Shown in pieces: positions 8,972-18,395 of a stretch of DNA of 36,840 bases (within the stretch, counting starts at the first letter, position 1; the number at the start of each line of letters is the position of its first letter). Origin of the DNA: an uncultured Veillonella sp. (GTDB lineage Bacteria > Bacillota > Negativicutes > Veillonellales > Veillonellaceae); the NCBI GenBank assembly GCA_934202095.1, contig CAKPXN010000013.1, positions 1 through 36,840 on the forward strand, in the 5' to 3' direction. The translations under genes were made by a program, and so were the position numbers. A model generated the notes under the pieces. It searched no databases and was not told where the DNA came from. It saw only the letters and a program-made list of their open reading frames with translations.

Positions 8972-9037
8972 TAATACTAAGATAAAACGTACTTGTCAAT
9001 GTTTGTAGTTATTTATATGAGAGGTTGTTAGTGATAA

Positions 9038-10678
9038 TTAGGACATCATACGTTCCATCATGTATTCAATTTCATCAGCACTCAAATTATACATCGCTTG
9101 TACCATGCGGTTAGCCGATTCACCAGAGGCACCACTTTTAGCAATTTCCGCTTTTGCTTTCGCAATAAGAGCCTCTTTACGTTGTGCTTCACTATCTTCA
9201 TCTGTTGGTACAGAAATATTAGCCTTACCTTGGCCAATACCACGTATCTCTTGATTAGGATTTTCCTTAGATGTAGTCTTCGTATCTTGGGCCGCTACGG
9301 ATTCTAAGGCAAAGGAGTTTTTGCCCGTTAACACATATTCCAAAGCCTCCAATGTACTTTGCGTAATATTAACAGTCCAGAATTCACCAGCTGATGTCAA
9401 TTTATACAATAAGCCATTATACGAAACTAGGCCTCGTTCTTCCCATAGTTTATACAACCAATTCAATTCATCTAAACGAGAATCCATAGCCACTAATGTA
9501 TTGATATTCAAATAGCCTTGTTCCAATTGGCTTACTACTTGGTTTACAAATGGTTGTAAATCACTTTGCTTCATAAGTGCCATAAATGGTTTTTCGCCAC
9601 GGCTTACCATATCTTCATATGGTTTAAGCGCACGATGCAGCATCATACCATAGCCATCAACATTACCGCCAGCGCCACTGCCAAATGGGAACATTGGTAC
9701 ACCTGCTTTCGCTAAGATATTATATAAACTACGTTCACGGTTATTGGCGCTCCAGTGTGCAGCACTCAATCTGCGATAGGCACGAGCCTCTAAATAGGTA
9801 CGTCCAAATTCAAACATATCCCCTTGCATAGACGTTGTGGCTGCTGGTGGTACCTTACCGCTCGTAATATCGCGATTTAAATCACTACCATCGAATACAT
9901 TTAATTGATATAAGTCAGCGCCATCTACACCAGATTTTACTAGGTCAGCTAAATCCTGTTCCCAAACTTCCATTGTTTGACCAGGTAAGCCATAGATCAA
10001 GTCGATAACAACAGAACATTGCCCATAGGCCTTTAGAGCTACTAAACGTTCGAGTACAGTTTCTTTTGTATCCAAACGTCCTACCATTTGACGCACCTCA
10101 GTATTAAACGACTGGATACCAATAGACATACGGTTAACTCCATTATTCATCCATACTTCAAGGTTTTCAGGAATTAAATCATGGATACGGCCTTCTAAGG
10201 TCAATTCATAGTCATTAGAGAGTGGCAAGTATTCCTTAATCGCTTTTAATAAACGCTCTGAATTTGCTGGAGATAAGGAAGTCGGTGTACCACCACCAAT
10301 AAATACAGCGTGAATAAGCCCATCCTTTAAGCGTGGGCTTTCACTAGCCAGCTTAAGTTCTCCAGTGAGGCCATCAATATATTTATCTTCAATACTTTGA
10401 CTTGTACCATTTTGGAAGAATCCACAGTACGTACATTTTGTCTTGCAGAATGGAATATGTATATAAGCACACTGCATTTGCCCCTTCTTAGGAGTACCAC
10501 GCATTACAGTGTCCCATACAGATTGCGATTCCTTCGGTGAAATTAAAGTCCCATTAAGACCGGCGTGAACAACGCGCTTATGAGGAAAGGCGCCACTCAT
10601 AGGGTTATCACAGGCCAATCCTAGTTGCAGATTCCGTTGCTTCTCCGGAATCGATTCAAAAAAGCTTGCTAAACTCAT
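9038..10678 (-). CDS. Anaerobic heme-degrading radical SAM enzyme (ChuW/HutW/HmuW-like)
   Basis: A 546-residue cytosolic enzyme with a radical SAM cluster motif C78-x3-C82-x2-C85 (CKTKCTYCGF). A GGGTPTSL segment and a HemN-like fold with SIGIQSFNTEV and DLIYGLPGQT follow. In the characterised family members ChuW and HmuW, SAM radical chemistry opens heme without oxygen, giving a linear tetrapyrrole (anaerobilin) and free iron. Assignment to this branch rather than HemN or HemW rests on the N-terminal region and on context: it is the last gene after the TonB receptor, ExbB, ExbD, TonB and flavodoxin. About 100 C-terminal residues beyond the HemN-like core end in MVQAMYNLSADEIEYMM and look like an added helical module. 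Confidence 0.87.
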   Translation of the reverse strand: MSLASFFESIPEKQRNLQLGLACDNPMSGAFPHKRVVHAGLNGTLISPKESQSVWDTVMRGTPKKGQMQCAYIHIPFCKTKCTYCGFFQNGTSQSIEDKYIDGLTGELKLASESPRLKDGLIHAVFIGGGTPTSLSPANSERLLKAIKEYLPLSNDYELTLEGRIHDLIPENLEVWMNNGVNRMSIGIQSFNTEVRQMVGRLDTKETVLERLVALKAYGQCSVVIDLIYGLPGQTMEVWEQDLADLVKSGVDGADLYQLNVFDGSDLNRDITSGKVPPAATTSMQGDMFEFGRTYLEARAYRRLSAAHWSANNRERSLYNILAKAGVPMFPFGSGAGGNVDGYGMMLHRALKPYEDMVSRGEKPFMALMKQSDLQPFVNQVVSQLEQGYLNINTLVAMDSRLDELNWLYKLWEERGLVSYNGLLYKLTSAGEFWTVNITQSTLEALEYVLTGKNSFALESVAAQDTKTTSKENPNQEIRGIGQGKANISVPTDEDSEAQRKEALIAKAKAEIAKSGASGESANRMVQAMYNLSADEIEYMMERMMS

Positions 10679-10697
10679 AGATGTCTCCTTTCACCTA

Positions 10698-11216
10698 TTA
10701 GCCTTGCAACTTTGCAAGCACAGATTTAGCAAATTCCTTTGCATTTGCAAAATCTTGTTCATCAGGATGCGTTTCTGCCGCCTTATGCAATGCATCCCGT
10801 TCCGGGCTTTGACCATGAGCCGATCCCGGTGGGAACATTTTGTACATCATTTCAATCACCTTAGGATCGATTTTACCTTGGCATACAAAACCATCTACAA
10901 GAGATTCTTTATTAGGCAATAAGGCAGATGCTTTTTCAATACTTTCACGAGCATGATCAGAATCAGCATACATACCTAGTGTAGCAAAGAATACGATATG
11001 CTTATTGGTAAGGGTTTCGATTAATTTAGCCGCTTCTTTATTAGCAGTGCCACGATCCACCCAGAAACCTACAAATACGGTATCGTAATCAGCTAAATTC
11101 TGAGGTGCCTCTTTTATCGGTACACAAGGTGTACCCTCAGGCATAACAGAGGCCATTGCCTCCGCTACGCTTTTTGTATTTCCCGTAAGGGAAGAATATA
11201 AAATAATAGTACTCAT
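10698..11216 (-). CDS. Flavodoxin-like protein of the heme operon (HmuF-like role)
   Basis: A 172-residue single-domain flavodoxin. The FMN phosphate loop SSLTGNTKS is at about residues 8-16, and later loops are GFWVDRGTANKEA and FATLGMYADSDHA. Flavodoxins donate single electrons to radical SAM enzymes. In Fusobacterium a flavodoxin-superfamily protein of the hmu operon is reported to handle heme and reduce anaerobilin. The gene sits 19 bases before the ChuW/HutW-type gene and 25 bases after tonB, which supports a similar role here (inference). The C-terminal part is rich in His, Asp and Glu (SAHGQSPERDALHKAAETHPDEQ) and could help bind heme or metal. Confidence 0.85.
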   Translation of the reverse strand: MSTIILYSSLTGNTKSVAEAMASVMPEGTPCVPIKEAPQNLADYDTVFVGFWVDRGTANKEAAKLIETLTNKHIVFFATLGMYADSDHARESIEKASALLPNKESLVDGFVCQGKIDPKVIEMMYKMFPPGSAHGQSPERDALHKAAETHPDEQDFANAKEFAKSVLAKLQG

Positions 11217-11241
11217 GTTAATCTCCTTACATTATATATAA

Positions 11242-12039
11242 TTAATCATCGTCATCTGTACCTTCGGATAGGTCAAATCGCACAGGAACAGTTACCGGTT
11301 GGATATCATCTGTTGGATTTGGATATGGTAATGCTCGATTAACTGCCGCCATAGCCTCTTCTCTCAACAATGGATCATCGCCGGAACTAACATATTGTTC
11401 AACTGCATTACCATTTGTATCAATACGTACAAATACATAAATTGTTTCATGAACTTCTTTATGTTGGCGAATGTATTGTTGAGGAATTACCTTTTGATTG
11501 TTTACGGCATTGTAAAAGCCTTGTTCATCGAAGGCCACATGGGCTCTACCATGTCCACTACCAGAGCCTTTACCGGTACCAGAGCCTTCACCTTCACCCT
11601 GACCATCGCCAACACCAGTTCCCGTACCAGTACCATGACCGCCGCCTTCGCCGCCGCCAGAGCCTGGACCATTACCAGCACCGCCACTTTCACCAGATAC
11701 ATTTGATGTATTTTCACTACCCTTACTTGGGACATCTACAGCATCAGGAATATCCGTCGCTGTAGATGGTTCTACATTCGCTACTACAGCCTTTGTTCTT
11801 GCCGCCACTTCATCTGCAGACAATGGTTTTGGGAATAGAGATGACCTATCACCGCCACCACCACCAGCGTGACCACTACCGCCATCATCGAGCACACTTT
11901 GCGTGAGATCGACCTCGTAGGTGTCCTGCTCTTGAATGGCAGGAACCACTACGAAAAAGATAACGGCAATAAAGAGAATGATTAGATGAACTACGGCGGA
12001 TATTATGGCTGCTTTTTTCCATGATATGCCTAATCCCAT
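11242..12039 (-). CDS. tonB: TonB energy-transducing protein
   Basis: A 265-residue inner-membrane-anchored periplasmic protein. One N-terminal transmembrane helix (about 10-33, IISAVVHLIILFIAVIFFVVV) is followed by a long Gly/Ser-rich spacer and a C-terminal TonB domain (about 170-260) with ALPYPNPTDDIQPVTVPVRFDL. Instead of the usual Pro-rich stretch, the spacer is dominated by Gly (GTGTGTGVGDGQGEGEGSG and similar), with Pro/Thr/Val only in its first part. It would carry proton-motive energy from ExbBD to the receptor encoded upstream. Two bases separate it from exbD. Confidence 0.93.
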   Translation of the reverse strand: MGLGISWKKAAIISAVVHLIILFIAVIFFVVVPAIQEQDTYEVDLTQSVLDDGGSGHAGGGGGDRSSLFPKPLSADEVAARTKAVVANVEPSTATDIPDAVDVPSKGSENTSNVSGESGGAGNGPGSGGGEGGGHGTGTGTGVGDGQGEGEGSGTGKGSGSGHGRAHVAFDEQGFYNAVNNQKVIPQQYIRQHKEVHETIYVFVRIDTNGNAVEQYVSSGDDPLLREEAMAAVNRALPYPNPTDDIQPVTVPVRFDLSEGTDDDD

Positions 12040-12041
12040 AG

Positions 12042-12449
12042 TTATCCTTTCTGTTCTGCTGCAATAGCTAAGCGTTTAACGCCAGCTTGTTTAAGCATGT
12101 CCATAATTGCTACGACTTGTCCGTGAGCAGAGCGTTTATCCGCTTGTAATATGACGCTAGCATTCGGATTTTGTGCAATTCGTTCTTTTACCATTGCTTC
12201 TGCTGCATCAATGCTCATTGGAACATTATCAATCGTAATATGCCCTTCAGCATCTAATGTAAGCACCACCGGTAATTGAGCCGGTGCAGATGCGCTTGTA
12301 GCCTGTGGTAACTGTACAGACAATGCCTTTTGAGCGATTGTTTGTAAGCTATTCATCATGAAGAACACCAATAAGAAGAATATGATATCAATCATAGGGA
12401 TAATCATGAATTCAGGCTTTGATTTCATACGAAAACTTTGTAAATTCAT
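12042..12449 (-). CDS. exbD: ExbD biopolymer transport protein
   Basis: About 135 residues from the start MNLQSFRMKSKPEFM. I prefer the ATG at 12449 because it has a strong AAGGGTGG ribosome site and lies two bases past the exbB stop; a longer in-frame start at 12494 would sit inside exbB. One transmembrane helix (IIPMIDIIFFLLVFFMM) carries the functional Asp of the MIDIIF motif, followed by a periplasmic domain. ExbD forms the proton channel of the TonB motor with ExbB. Confidence 0.94.
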   Translation of the reverse strand: MNLQSFRMKSKPEFMIIPMIDIIFFLLVFFMMNSLQTIAQKALSVQLPQATSASAPAQLPVVLTLDAEGHITIDNVPMSIDAAEAMVKERIAQNPNASVILQADKRSAHGQVVAIMDMLKQAGVKRLAIAAEQKG

Positions 12450-12451
12450 AG

Positions 12452-13069
12452 TTATTTCCACCCTTCTCGTTTTGCAGTAATCATATTGACACACATATTT
12501 TCAATTTGGTTGATAATGGAATCTAAACGATGACTAAAGAAGGTATATACGATAAAGGCCAAAATCGCTACACACAAACCAGTCGCTGTCGCAATAAGGG
12601 CTTCCCCTACACCACCTGTAATAGCAGATGCACCAGCTCCTGCATCAAGAATACTAAAGGATCCAATCATACCGGTTACGGTACCAAGCAACCCCAACAA
12701 AGGAGAAATTGTTACCGTTGCGCTTAGATAATCCATATATTTTCTAAAACCTACCGCATCAACACCCATTTGGTCAGAGAATGCAGTTTTCATGCCGTCT
12801 TCTGTAGCGCCATTTTTTAAACCTGCTTCAGCAATACGACTCGCAATGCATGGATTTTCTTTGATTACCTTTTCAATTTCATCCCATTGTTGTAATTTTG
12901 CATACTCATTAACCGCATGAGTTACAATGTACGTTTTTCCTGCGTATTTACGATAATAGAAAGCGCGTTCTACAGCGATGGCAATAACCATAAGGGACAA
13001 GAATAATAATGGATACATTACATACCCGCCACTATGAAACAAGTGAATGACATAATTTAGATTTTCCAT
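12452..13069 (-). CDS. exbB: ExbB/TolQ/MotA-family proton channel protein
   Basis: A 205-residue inner-membrane protein with three hydrophobic segments: near the N-terminus (YVMYPLLFLSLMVIAIAVE), the centre (SATVTISPLLGLLGTVTGMIGSF) and the C-terminal third (GEALIATATGLCVAILAFIVYTFF). The central TVTGMI region and the GVGEALIATATGL motif are characteristic of ExbB/TolQ. It forms the pentameric stator around ExbD and powers TonB. It starts 36 bases after the receptor stop and precedes exbD by two bases. Confidence 0.94.
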   Translation of the reverse strand: MENLNYVIHLFHSGGYVMYPLLFLSLMVIAIAVERAFYYRKYAGKTYIVTHAVNEYAKLQQWDEIEKVIKENPCIASRIAEAGLKNGATEDGMKTAFSDQMGVDAVGFRKYMDYLSATVTISPLLGLLGTVTGMIGSFSILDAGAGASAITGGVGEALIATATGLCVAILAFIVYTFFSHRLDSIINQIENMCVNMITAKREGWK

Positions 13070-13105
13070 ACTAATAAACCTTTCTGTCTGTTTACAGACT
13101 GCACA

Positions 13106-16100
13106 TTAGAACCTGTACGTTCCTTGAATTCTTGCATAATCGCCTAACTTAAAGCTTTCATTACCATATAAAGTATCTCGTTTATTTGTGCCCTTCGCAT
13201 CGAATGTATAGAATGCTTCAAGGAGTAAATCCTTGCGCGGTACATACCCAGCACCGAATGTAAAGCTGCGAATACCATCGAGGTAACGATCTGGTACAGC
13301 ACCTGTACCATTACCGCCGAGGAATGAGCCATGAGCGAAGTATTTATAGTCGATGAATGCATTCCATGATTTAGGTACATCTATATCAGCACGACCAATG
13401 TCGAGGCGAGCCATCCAGAAATGAGGTGTACCACCCATTTGGTGACCTTTCACAGTAAAGTCTGCGGTTCCACGTTCATGGTCATATACAGTATTACCGT
13501 TCATATACCGGCCAAATTTTGATCTGTTTTGACCATAATCTACAGTAAGTACTGCGCTTTCACCAATTTGATATTTGGCACCAATACCAAATACATTGGC
13601 TATATTGGAAAAGTTTTGTTCATCATTGCCATTACCATTTGCATTTTGGAATGTCCGTTTACTGCCATTAAAGTCACGTAAATACCAGGCTTGCAAACCA
13701 AGGCGATTGCCAATTTGTTTCTTCACTTGCACAAAGGCTGCCGTTTCAATAGGTGGAATTGTATCTTTTTCAAGAACTATACCTTCTGTTTGAATGATGT
13801 TACCAATAATTTTACCGATGGCTTCACGAGGCAATTTATTTTCGGATTCTGCATCATGCACAACTTTTTCAAGATTATATAAATAGTTGTACATTGCTGG
13901 TGTCATGCCCCAACCATAATCGGAGCTACCTTCACCCCAATCATTATAGGACATTGTAAAGTTCTTATTATAAAGAGCATCTTTAGCATCATAATCGCTA
14001 AATACATATTTTCCACTGTCGTATTTATAAGTCTTAGCACCTAGATAACCAGTAAATTCATAGTCGCTAGATGGTTGTCCATAATAATCATAAGATTGTT
14101 TAAACGTACCATCTGGTTGTTTTACCCAAACAGTATCTAACTCACTATTATTATAGTTAGACCAGTTATCGGCAGCATTATATTTAGCAATTTCCGCAAT
14201 AGATTGATTAATATCTGCAGCATGTTGATCAATATAAGCTTTTGGATTTATTAAAGCGTCTTTATTATCAGTAGAAACAATGAGCCCCTTAGCCTTTTCT
14301 TTTAAGTATTCAGGGTATAAAGAGGAGTTCACATTATACATGATTTCTCCAGTTTTATAGAGTTTCTCACCTGTATTCTTATTAGTGATTTCATACATTG
14401 CATAGCCACCAGATGGAATAGATAAGGAGAATTTCTTATCAGCCATTTCAGACGGATATGCTTTAGTGAGAATATCTTGTAAACGCCCCATAATTTGAGC
14501 TTGCTTTTGTTGGGTTTCTGCTAATTTATTATTAGCCTTTTCAATTTCTTGATCCCGATTTGGATTACTCCAGCTGAGGTTCAATGATTCCTTATACGCT
14601 TCATACTCATCCTGTAAATCCTTAAGCTGTTGATAGAAGTAAATTGTATCTACCTTACCTTTATAGGTAGATTCATAAATACCTGTTGGGCTATCTGGCG
14701 CTGGTGCATCCTCAGTGGATTTGCTTTCACCATCAGACCCAGTTTTTGTAGCATTATTAATATCATATGGATACTCATCACGGTTAATACCAATTAGCTC
14801 TGCTGCTGTTGGAGGTCTAGTAATCACCTCATGTACCACATGCGTATACGCAGAATCACTGATACCCGTGCTATGTTTAAAGCTACCTACCCCAATGCGA
14901 ACTTGGGTATCATTACCAGTCCATACGCCGCGAACCCCATCATAGGACTGACCAAACCAATAACCACTAGCACCCATAGGTTCGTTTAAACGACCTACGG
15001 AAACGTCCCATTTTTTAACATGTCTAGTAAGATCAACCGTATCAAGACGTTGATGATTGAAACCTTTTGACTCAGATTTTGTCCAACTTGTATCTACACC
15101 GCTCATACCGGTCATACTACCGATGACGGAGAGATTTGTGAATGGGTTAAGACGAGCATCAAATCCGAGACGAATGCGTTGTTCAAAGCTATGACGATTA
15201 GAATCATACATATTTGCCTTAGCAGAACCGATGGCTGAATTAGAACGGAATGGAGATTGCGGACGATTTGTACCATCATGAGACATCCAGCGTGCACGAT
15301 AATCGCCGATAAATTCAATACCACGTTCCTTTGTTGTATCAAAATCAGGACGAATAAAGTCAGTTAATTTAACAACTTCGGATATATTTTGTACGCCCGC
15401 TTCATTACCGGATGCGCTATTAGTTACGCTACCATTTGCATTGGCAGTTTTATTACCATCTTTTCCGATTGGCGAAGTCTTAACATCGCCACCACCAAAC
15501 TTGAGATTAACGCCGATACGATATACACGTTCTTGCGTTGCTCGGTCATCATCGCGATGATTAAAGATATTATTAATACCAAAGTACATCATGGCATTCT
15601 TGTTAAATCGTTTTTGAACCATTAAGTTCCAAATACCAAATGTTTTCTTTTGATAAACTTGCTTTTTATATACGCCTGCATCACCGGATAAAATATCTGG
15701 CCAGTAGTTACCACCATTATTTAAGGTGTTACTATCAAGCATATTGATGTAGTAATCACCCCAAATGGATCCATTCCAACCAGTTTTTGGATTATCATAG
15801 GTGACACCAATATCTACCTTATGCACGGGTTTATCCAATAATTGACGTGGCATCGTTGGATCACTCTTATTTATAGCATGCAAATAGGTATATCCTAATT
15901 TACCGGACCAGTATTTACCGAATTTTTGTTGCACCTCAGCTTGAAGGCCTGTGATTTCAGCCATGCCGATATTTTTAAAGCTATAAATCATATCCGGAGC
16001 GCGTTGGTATTTTGCGTCACCTTTCAAATATGGTGCAAAGTCTTGGAATTCTCCTGTAAAGTAAACCGACATATAGTTCTTGATGCGGTTATGGAATACA

Positions 16101-18172
16101 CCAACACGAGCATAGGTATTTTTGTTTTCACCTTCTAAACTCATATCAAAATTGAGCGATTTTTCAGGTTTTAAATTTGGATTACCAGCCCAATACCAGC
16201 CGAGCTTTGCAACGCCAATACCTACCGGATTAGATGCATACATTTCCCAGTTATACCATAATTCGCCCATGCCAGGCTCCGTATAACCAGTGCCGACATT
16301 GGCCTTAAATCGGCGGTGTGGATTACCTTTCACATTGTATGTCATCCCCATAGATGCAGATAAATTGAAGCCAAACAAGCTACTATTATCTAGTCGGATA
16401 ATAGGTACAAATGTAAGGTTTTTATTCACTTGCCAAGTATCGGAAATATAAGCATTCATCTTGCGAATCGTGCCTTGACCAGTCGTTAATCGTTGATCGC
16501 GATTACGATACTCTTCTAAGAATGCCTTACCATTCAATTTAGGTGCTTTTTTACGCATTTCCGGATCGCTGGACTCACCATATTTAAAATAATCACCTAC
16601 GATGTTAGAACGAGTATTCGCCATGTCTGGATTTTCTGCTTCTAATCGAGATTTTAATGCGTTATAACGGTTTCTAAAATCATCAGATATAGGTTGATTA
16701 TTAGGAGATGTACTAGACCAAGCGCTAATAGCCCCTTCGGATAATCCGTAATTTACATAGTCATCATAGGTAATGCCTGGTTTCTGCGCATCCGTTTCAG
16801 CACCATAATATTCATAATCCATATCCCATTGCGGCATACCGCTACTGGAATTTATAAATTTATAGTCATGAATATGGGAGTACACCTTTACGCTGTTATC
16901 CCCTTTTTTACGCACAAGACGATCAAGCTTGTCGACAAGCAAGCTCTTATCATACGCCCAAGGGTCGATATACATGGTACTTGTATTAGGAGAACTCTTT
17001 AGGCGACTACCAGAACCTTCTTCTCTAGCATAGCTCACACCATAACTAAGACGATGCTTATTATTTAATTGCGTATTCGCATTGAGACGAACATCTAATT
17101 GTCTATGATCGATGTTGTCAATATATCGAAGCTCATTCGATCCTTCATACGTAGATCGGCCCGTATAATTAATAAGAGCTACGTCATCCTCTTTGATACG
17201 AGAATAGTTTGTTTCTACTGTCCAATCACTTTTACCAGCTTTAGCATTCCATGAAAGATTAATCGTATTACGGCCTGCTGTTCGTTTGAAATGTTGTTGC
17301 GGCTCTAAATCGGAATCAGAATGTTTAATGTCTCGTACAAGGTCTTCTGTATATCGATTTAAACGCATTTCAAATTTATTGTTCTTATTCGCTTCATACG
17401 TTGCTACAAGACCTATATCGGATGCATCGCCATAGTAGCGTAGCACATTGGGTTTAAAGTTATGCTTTGCATAGTCAAAACCCATCCCCGATGCACGGCG
17501 TTTAACAGATGCAAGAACCGGCATTAAATCGCGTTTACTACCGGATAAGCCAACCTTTAATTTCCCCATCTGTCCAGAATCGGCACGAATGTAAAAGTTT
17601 TGGAATGGGAATAAATCACCATCGCTCTTGCGGCGCATACCTTCCGCATTTACCTGCAATGTCGGTTTTTTAAGAGCCTTCTTAGTGATGATATTAACGA
17701 CACCGCCCACGGCATCTGAGCCGTACTTAGCACTGGCTGCACCTTGAACAACTTCGATGCGTTCCACATTTTCGGCACCTAACCGTTGAACTTCATCGGC
17801 TGCACCAGAGTACTTATCAAAGTCCCCTAGTACGGGTTGACCATCTACGAGGATCAATGTATGACGAGCCTCTGCGCCGCGAATGGATACACCGACACGC
17901 CCCATAGCATCAACTGTTCTAGACACACCTGTTTGAGTAAATATAATATCTTCGACGGACTTCGCCTGCTTCTTCTCTATCTCTTTCTTGGTAATGATTT
18001 GCACTTGCTGTGGATTTAATTTTGCCTCTTCTTCTGCCCAAGTACCTTGTACATGAACCACATCTGTCGTAACAGCTGCATTATCTGCCATGACAATGAG
18101 AGGTGCATTTAGCCATAGTGCAACCGCACTAGATAGGACTAAATAGCGTTTTGTACGTTCCCATCGACTCAC
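13106..18172 (-). CDS. TonB-dependent (heme) receptor fused to a second porin-like beta-barrel
   Basis: A 1688-residue outer-membrane protein, about twice the usual receptor length. A GTG start with an AGGAGG site encodes a signal peptide (residues 1-29). The plug domain (about 40-175) holds RVGVSIRGAEARHTLILVDGQPV, GAASAKYGSDAVGGVVNIITKK and flanking motifs. A barrel follows, ending in RIGVNLKF at residue 892, which looks like the normal C-terminus of a stand-alone receptor. A Gly/Asn/Ser linker (about 893-935) then leads to a second region (about 940-1688) with amphipathic strands, a coiled-coil-like insert (about 1180-1235) and a final aromatic-ended strand (IQGTYRF). The second part resembles Negativicute porins. 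Substrate is probably heme, from operon context. The frame is uninterrupted across the junction. Confidence 0.88.
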   Translation of the reverse strand: MSRWERTKRYLVLSSAVALWLNAPLIVMADNAAVTTDVVHVQGTWAEEEAKLNPQQVQIITKKEIEKKQAKSVEDIIFTQTGVSRTVDAMGRVGVSIRGAEARHTLILVDGQPVLGDFDKYSGAADEVQRLGAENVERIEVVQGAASAKYGSDAVGGVVNIITKKALKKPTLQVNAEGMRRKSDGDLFPFQNFYIRADSGQMGKLKVGLSGSKRDLMPVLASVKRRASGMGFDYAKHNFKPNVLRYYGDASDIGLVATYEANKNNKFEMRLNRYTEDLVRDIKHSDSDLEPQQHFKRTAGRNTINLSWNAKAGKSDWTVETNYSRIKEDDVALINYTGRSTYEGSNELRYIDNIDHRQLDVRLNANTQLNNKHRLSYGVSYAREEGSGSRLKSSPNTSTMYIDPWAYDKSLLVDKLDRLVRKKGDNSVKVYSHIHDYKFINSSSGMPQWDMDYEYYGAETDAQKPGITYDDYVNYGLSEGAISAWSSTSPNNQPISDDFRNRYNALKSRLEAENPDMANTRSNIVGDYFKYGESSDPEMRKKAPKLNGKAFLEEYRNRDQRLTTGQGTIRKMNAYISDTWQVNKNLTFVPIIRLDNSSLFGFNLSASMGMTYNVKGNPHRRFKANVGTGYTEPGMGELWYNWEMYASNPVGIGVAKLGWYWAGNPNLKPEKSLNFDMSLEGENKNTYARVGVFHNRIKNYMSVYFTGEFQDFAPYLKGDAKYQRAPDMIYSFKNIGMAEITGLQAEVQQKFGKYWSGKLGYTYLHAINKSDPTMPRQLLDKPVHKVDIGVTYDNPKTGWNGSIWGDYYINMLDSNTLNNGGNYWPDILSGDAGVYKKQVYQKKTFGIWNLMVQKRFNKNAMMYFGINNIFNHRDDDRATQERVYRIGVNLKFGGGDVKTSPIGKDGNKTANANGSVTNSASGNEAGVQNISEVVKLTDFIRPDFDTTKERGIEFIGDYRARWMSHDGTNRPQSPFRSNSAIGSAKANMYDSNRHSFEQRIRLGFDARLNPFTNLSVIGSMTGMSGVDTSWTKSESKGFNHQRLDTVDLTRHVKKWDVSVGRLNEPMGASGYWFGQSYDGVRGVWTGNDTQVRIGVGSFKHSTGISDSAYTHVVHEVITRPPTAAELIGINRDEYPYDINNATKTGSDGESKSTEDAPAPDSPTGIYESTYKGKVDTIYFYQQLKDLQDEYEAYKESLNLSWSNPNRDQEIEKANNKLAETQQKQAQIMGRLQDILTKAYPSEMADKKFSLSIPSGGYAMYEITNKNTGEKLYKTGEIMYNVNSSLYPEYLKEKAKGLIVSTDNKDALINPKAYIDQHAADINQSIAEIAKYNAADNWSNYNNSELDTVWVKQPDGTFKQSYDYYGQPSSDYEFTGYLGAKTYKYDSGKYVFSDYDAKDALYNKNFTMSYNDWGEGSSDYGWGMTPAMYNYLYNLEKVVHDAESENKLPREAIGKIIGNIIQTEGIVLEKDTIPPIETAAFVQVKKQIGNRLGLQAWYLRDFNGSKRTFQNANGNGNDEQNFSNIANVFGIGAKYQIGESAVLTVDYGQNRSKFGRYMNGNTVYDHERGTADFTVKGHQMGGTPHFWMARLDIGRADIDVPKSWNAFIDYKYFAHGSFLGGNGTGAVPDRYLDGIRSFTFGAGYVPRKDLLLEAFYTFDAKGTNKRDTLYGNESFKLGDYARIQGTYRF

Positions 18173-18251
18173 TGTTGCCTCCTCACAATCCTAATTTTCT
18201 CAACTATCCATTTAATTTTACAAAGTATATAACCTATATTCCGGGTATATA

Positions 18252-18322
18252 AAAATACACTTTGTCAACATAGTAATGACATTGAAAATCATTTACATTT
18301 TTATGTTAACAAAGTGTATCTT
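18252..18322. promoter_or_regulatory. Nested palindromes with Fur-like site upstream of the receptor
   Basis: Arms 18252-18272 and 18302-18322 are 21-base near-perfect inverted complements (CAACATA/TATGTTAACA with TACACTTTGT/ACAAAGTGTA), centred on about 18287. Inside lies TGAAAATCATTTACA (18283-18297), which fits the 7-1-7 Fur pattern in 11 of 14 arm positions. The left arm also contains TTGACA on the minus strand (18263-18268), a possible -35 of the receptor operon, although no good -10 stands 17 bases from it. The AraC-family gene lies just upstream. Iron and substrate control of the heme operon is inferred. Confidence 0.6.
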
Positions 18323-18395
18323 GTATATCTACTCCGAAAAGACCAAAATTATACGATTTTGATACTTTTGTTAGATATAGTTAATCAATATGTAA

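Noticed and set aside
9038..10678. HemW or HemN assignment for the radical SAM gene
   Set aside because: The operon with a TonB receptor and flavodoxin, and the divergent N- and C-termini, fit ChuW/HutW better, though only a phylogeny can settle it.
11560..11680. Apparent tandem repeat
   Set aside because: It is degenerate coding sequence for Gly/Ser/Thr in tonB, not a DNA repeat array or CRISPR.
11395..11765. Overlapping ORFs on both strands over the tonB spacer
   Set aside because: They are shadows of the Gly-rich spacer of tonB, whose frame is complete and has family motifs at both ends.
12450..12494. Longer N-terminus of ExbD
   Set aside because: It lies inside exbB and lacks a ribosome site, while the ATG at 12449 has a strong one.
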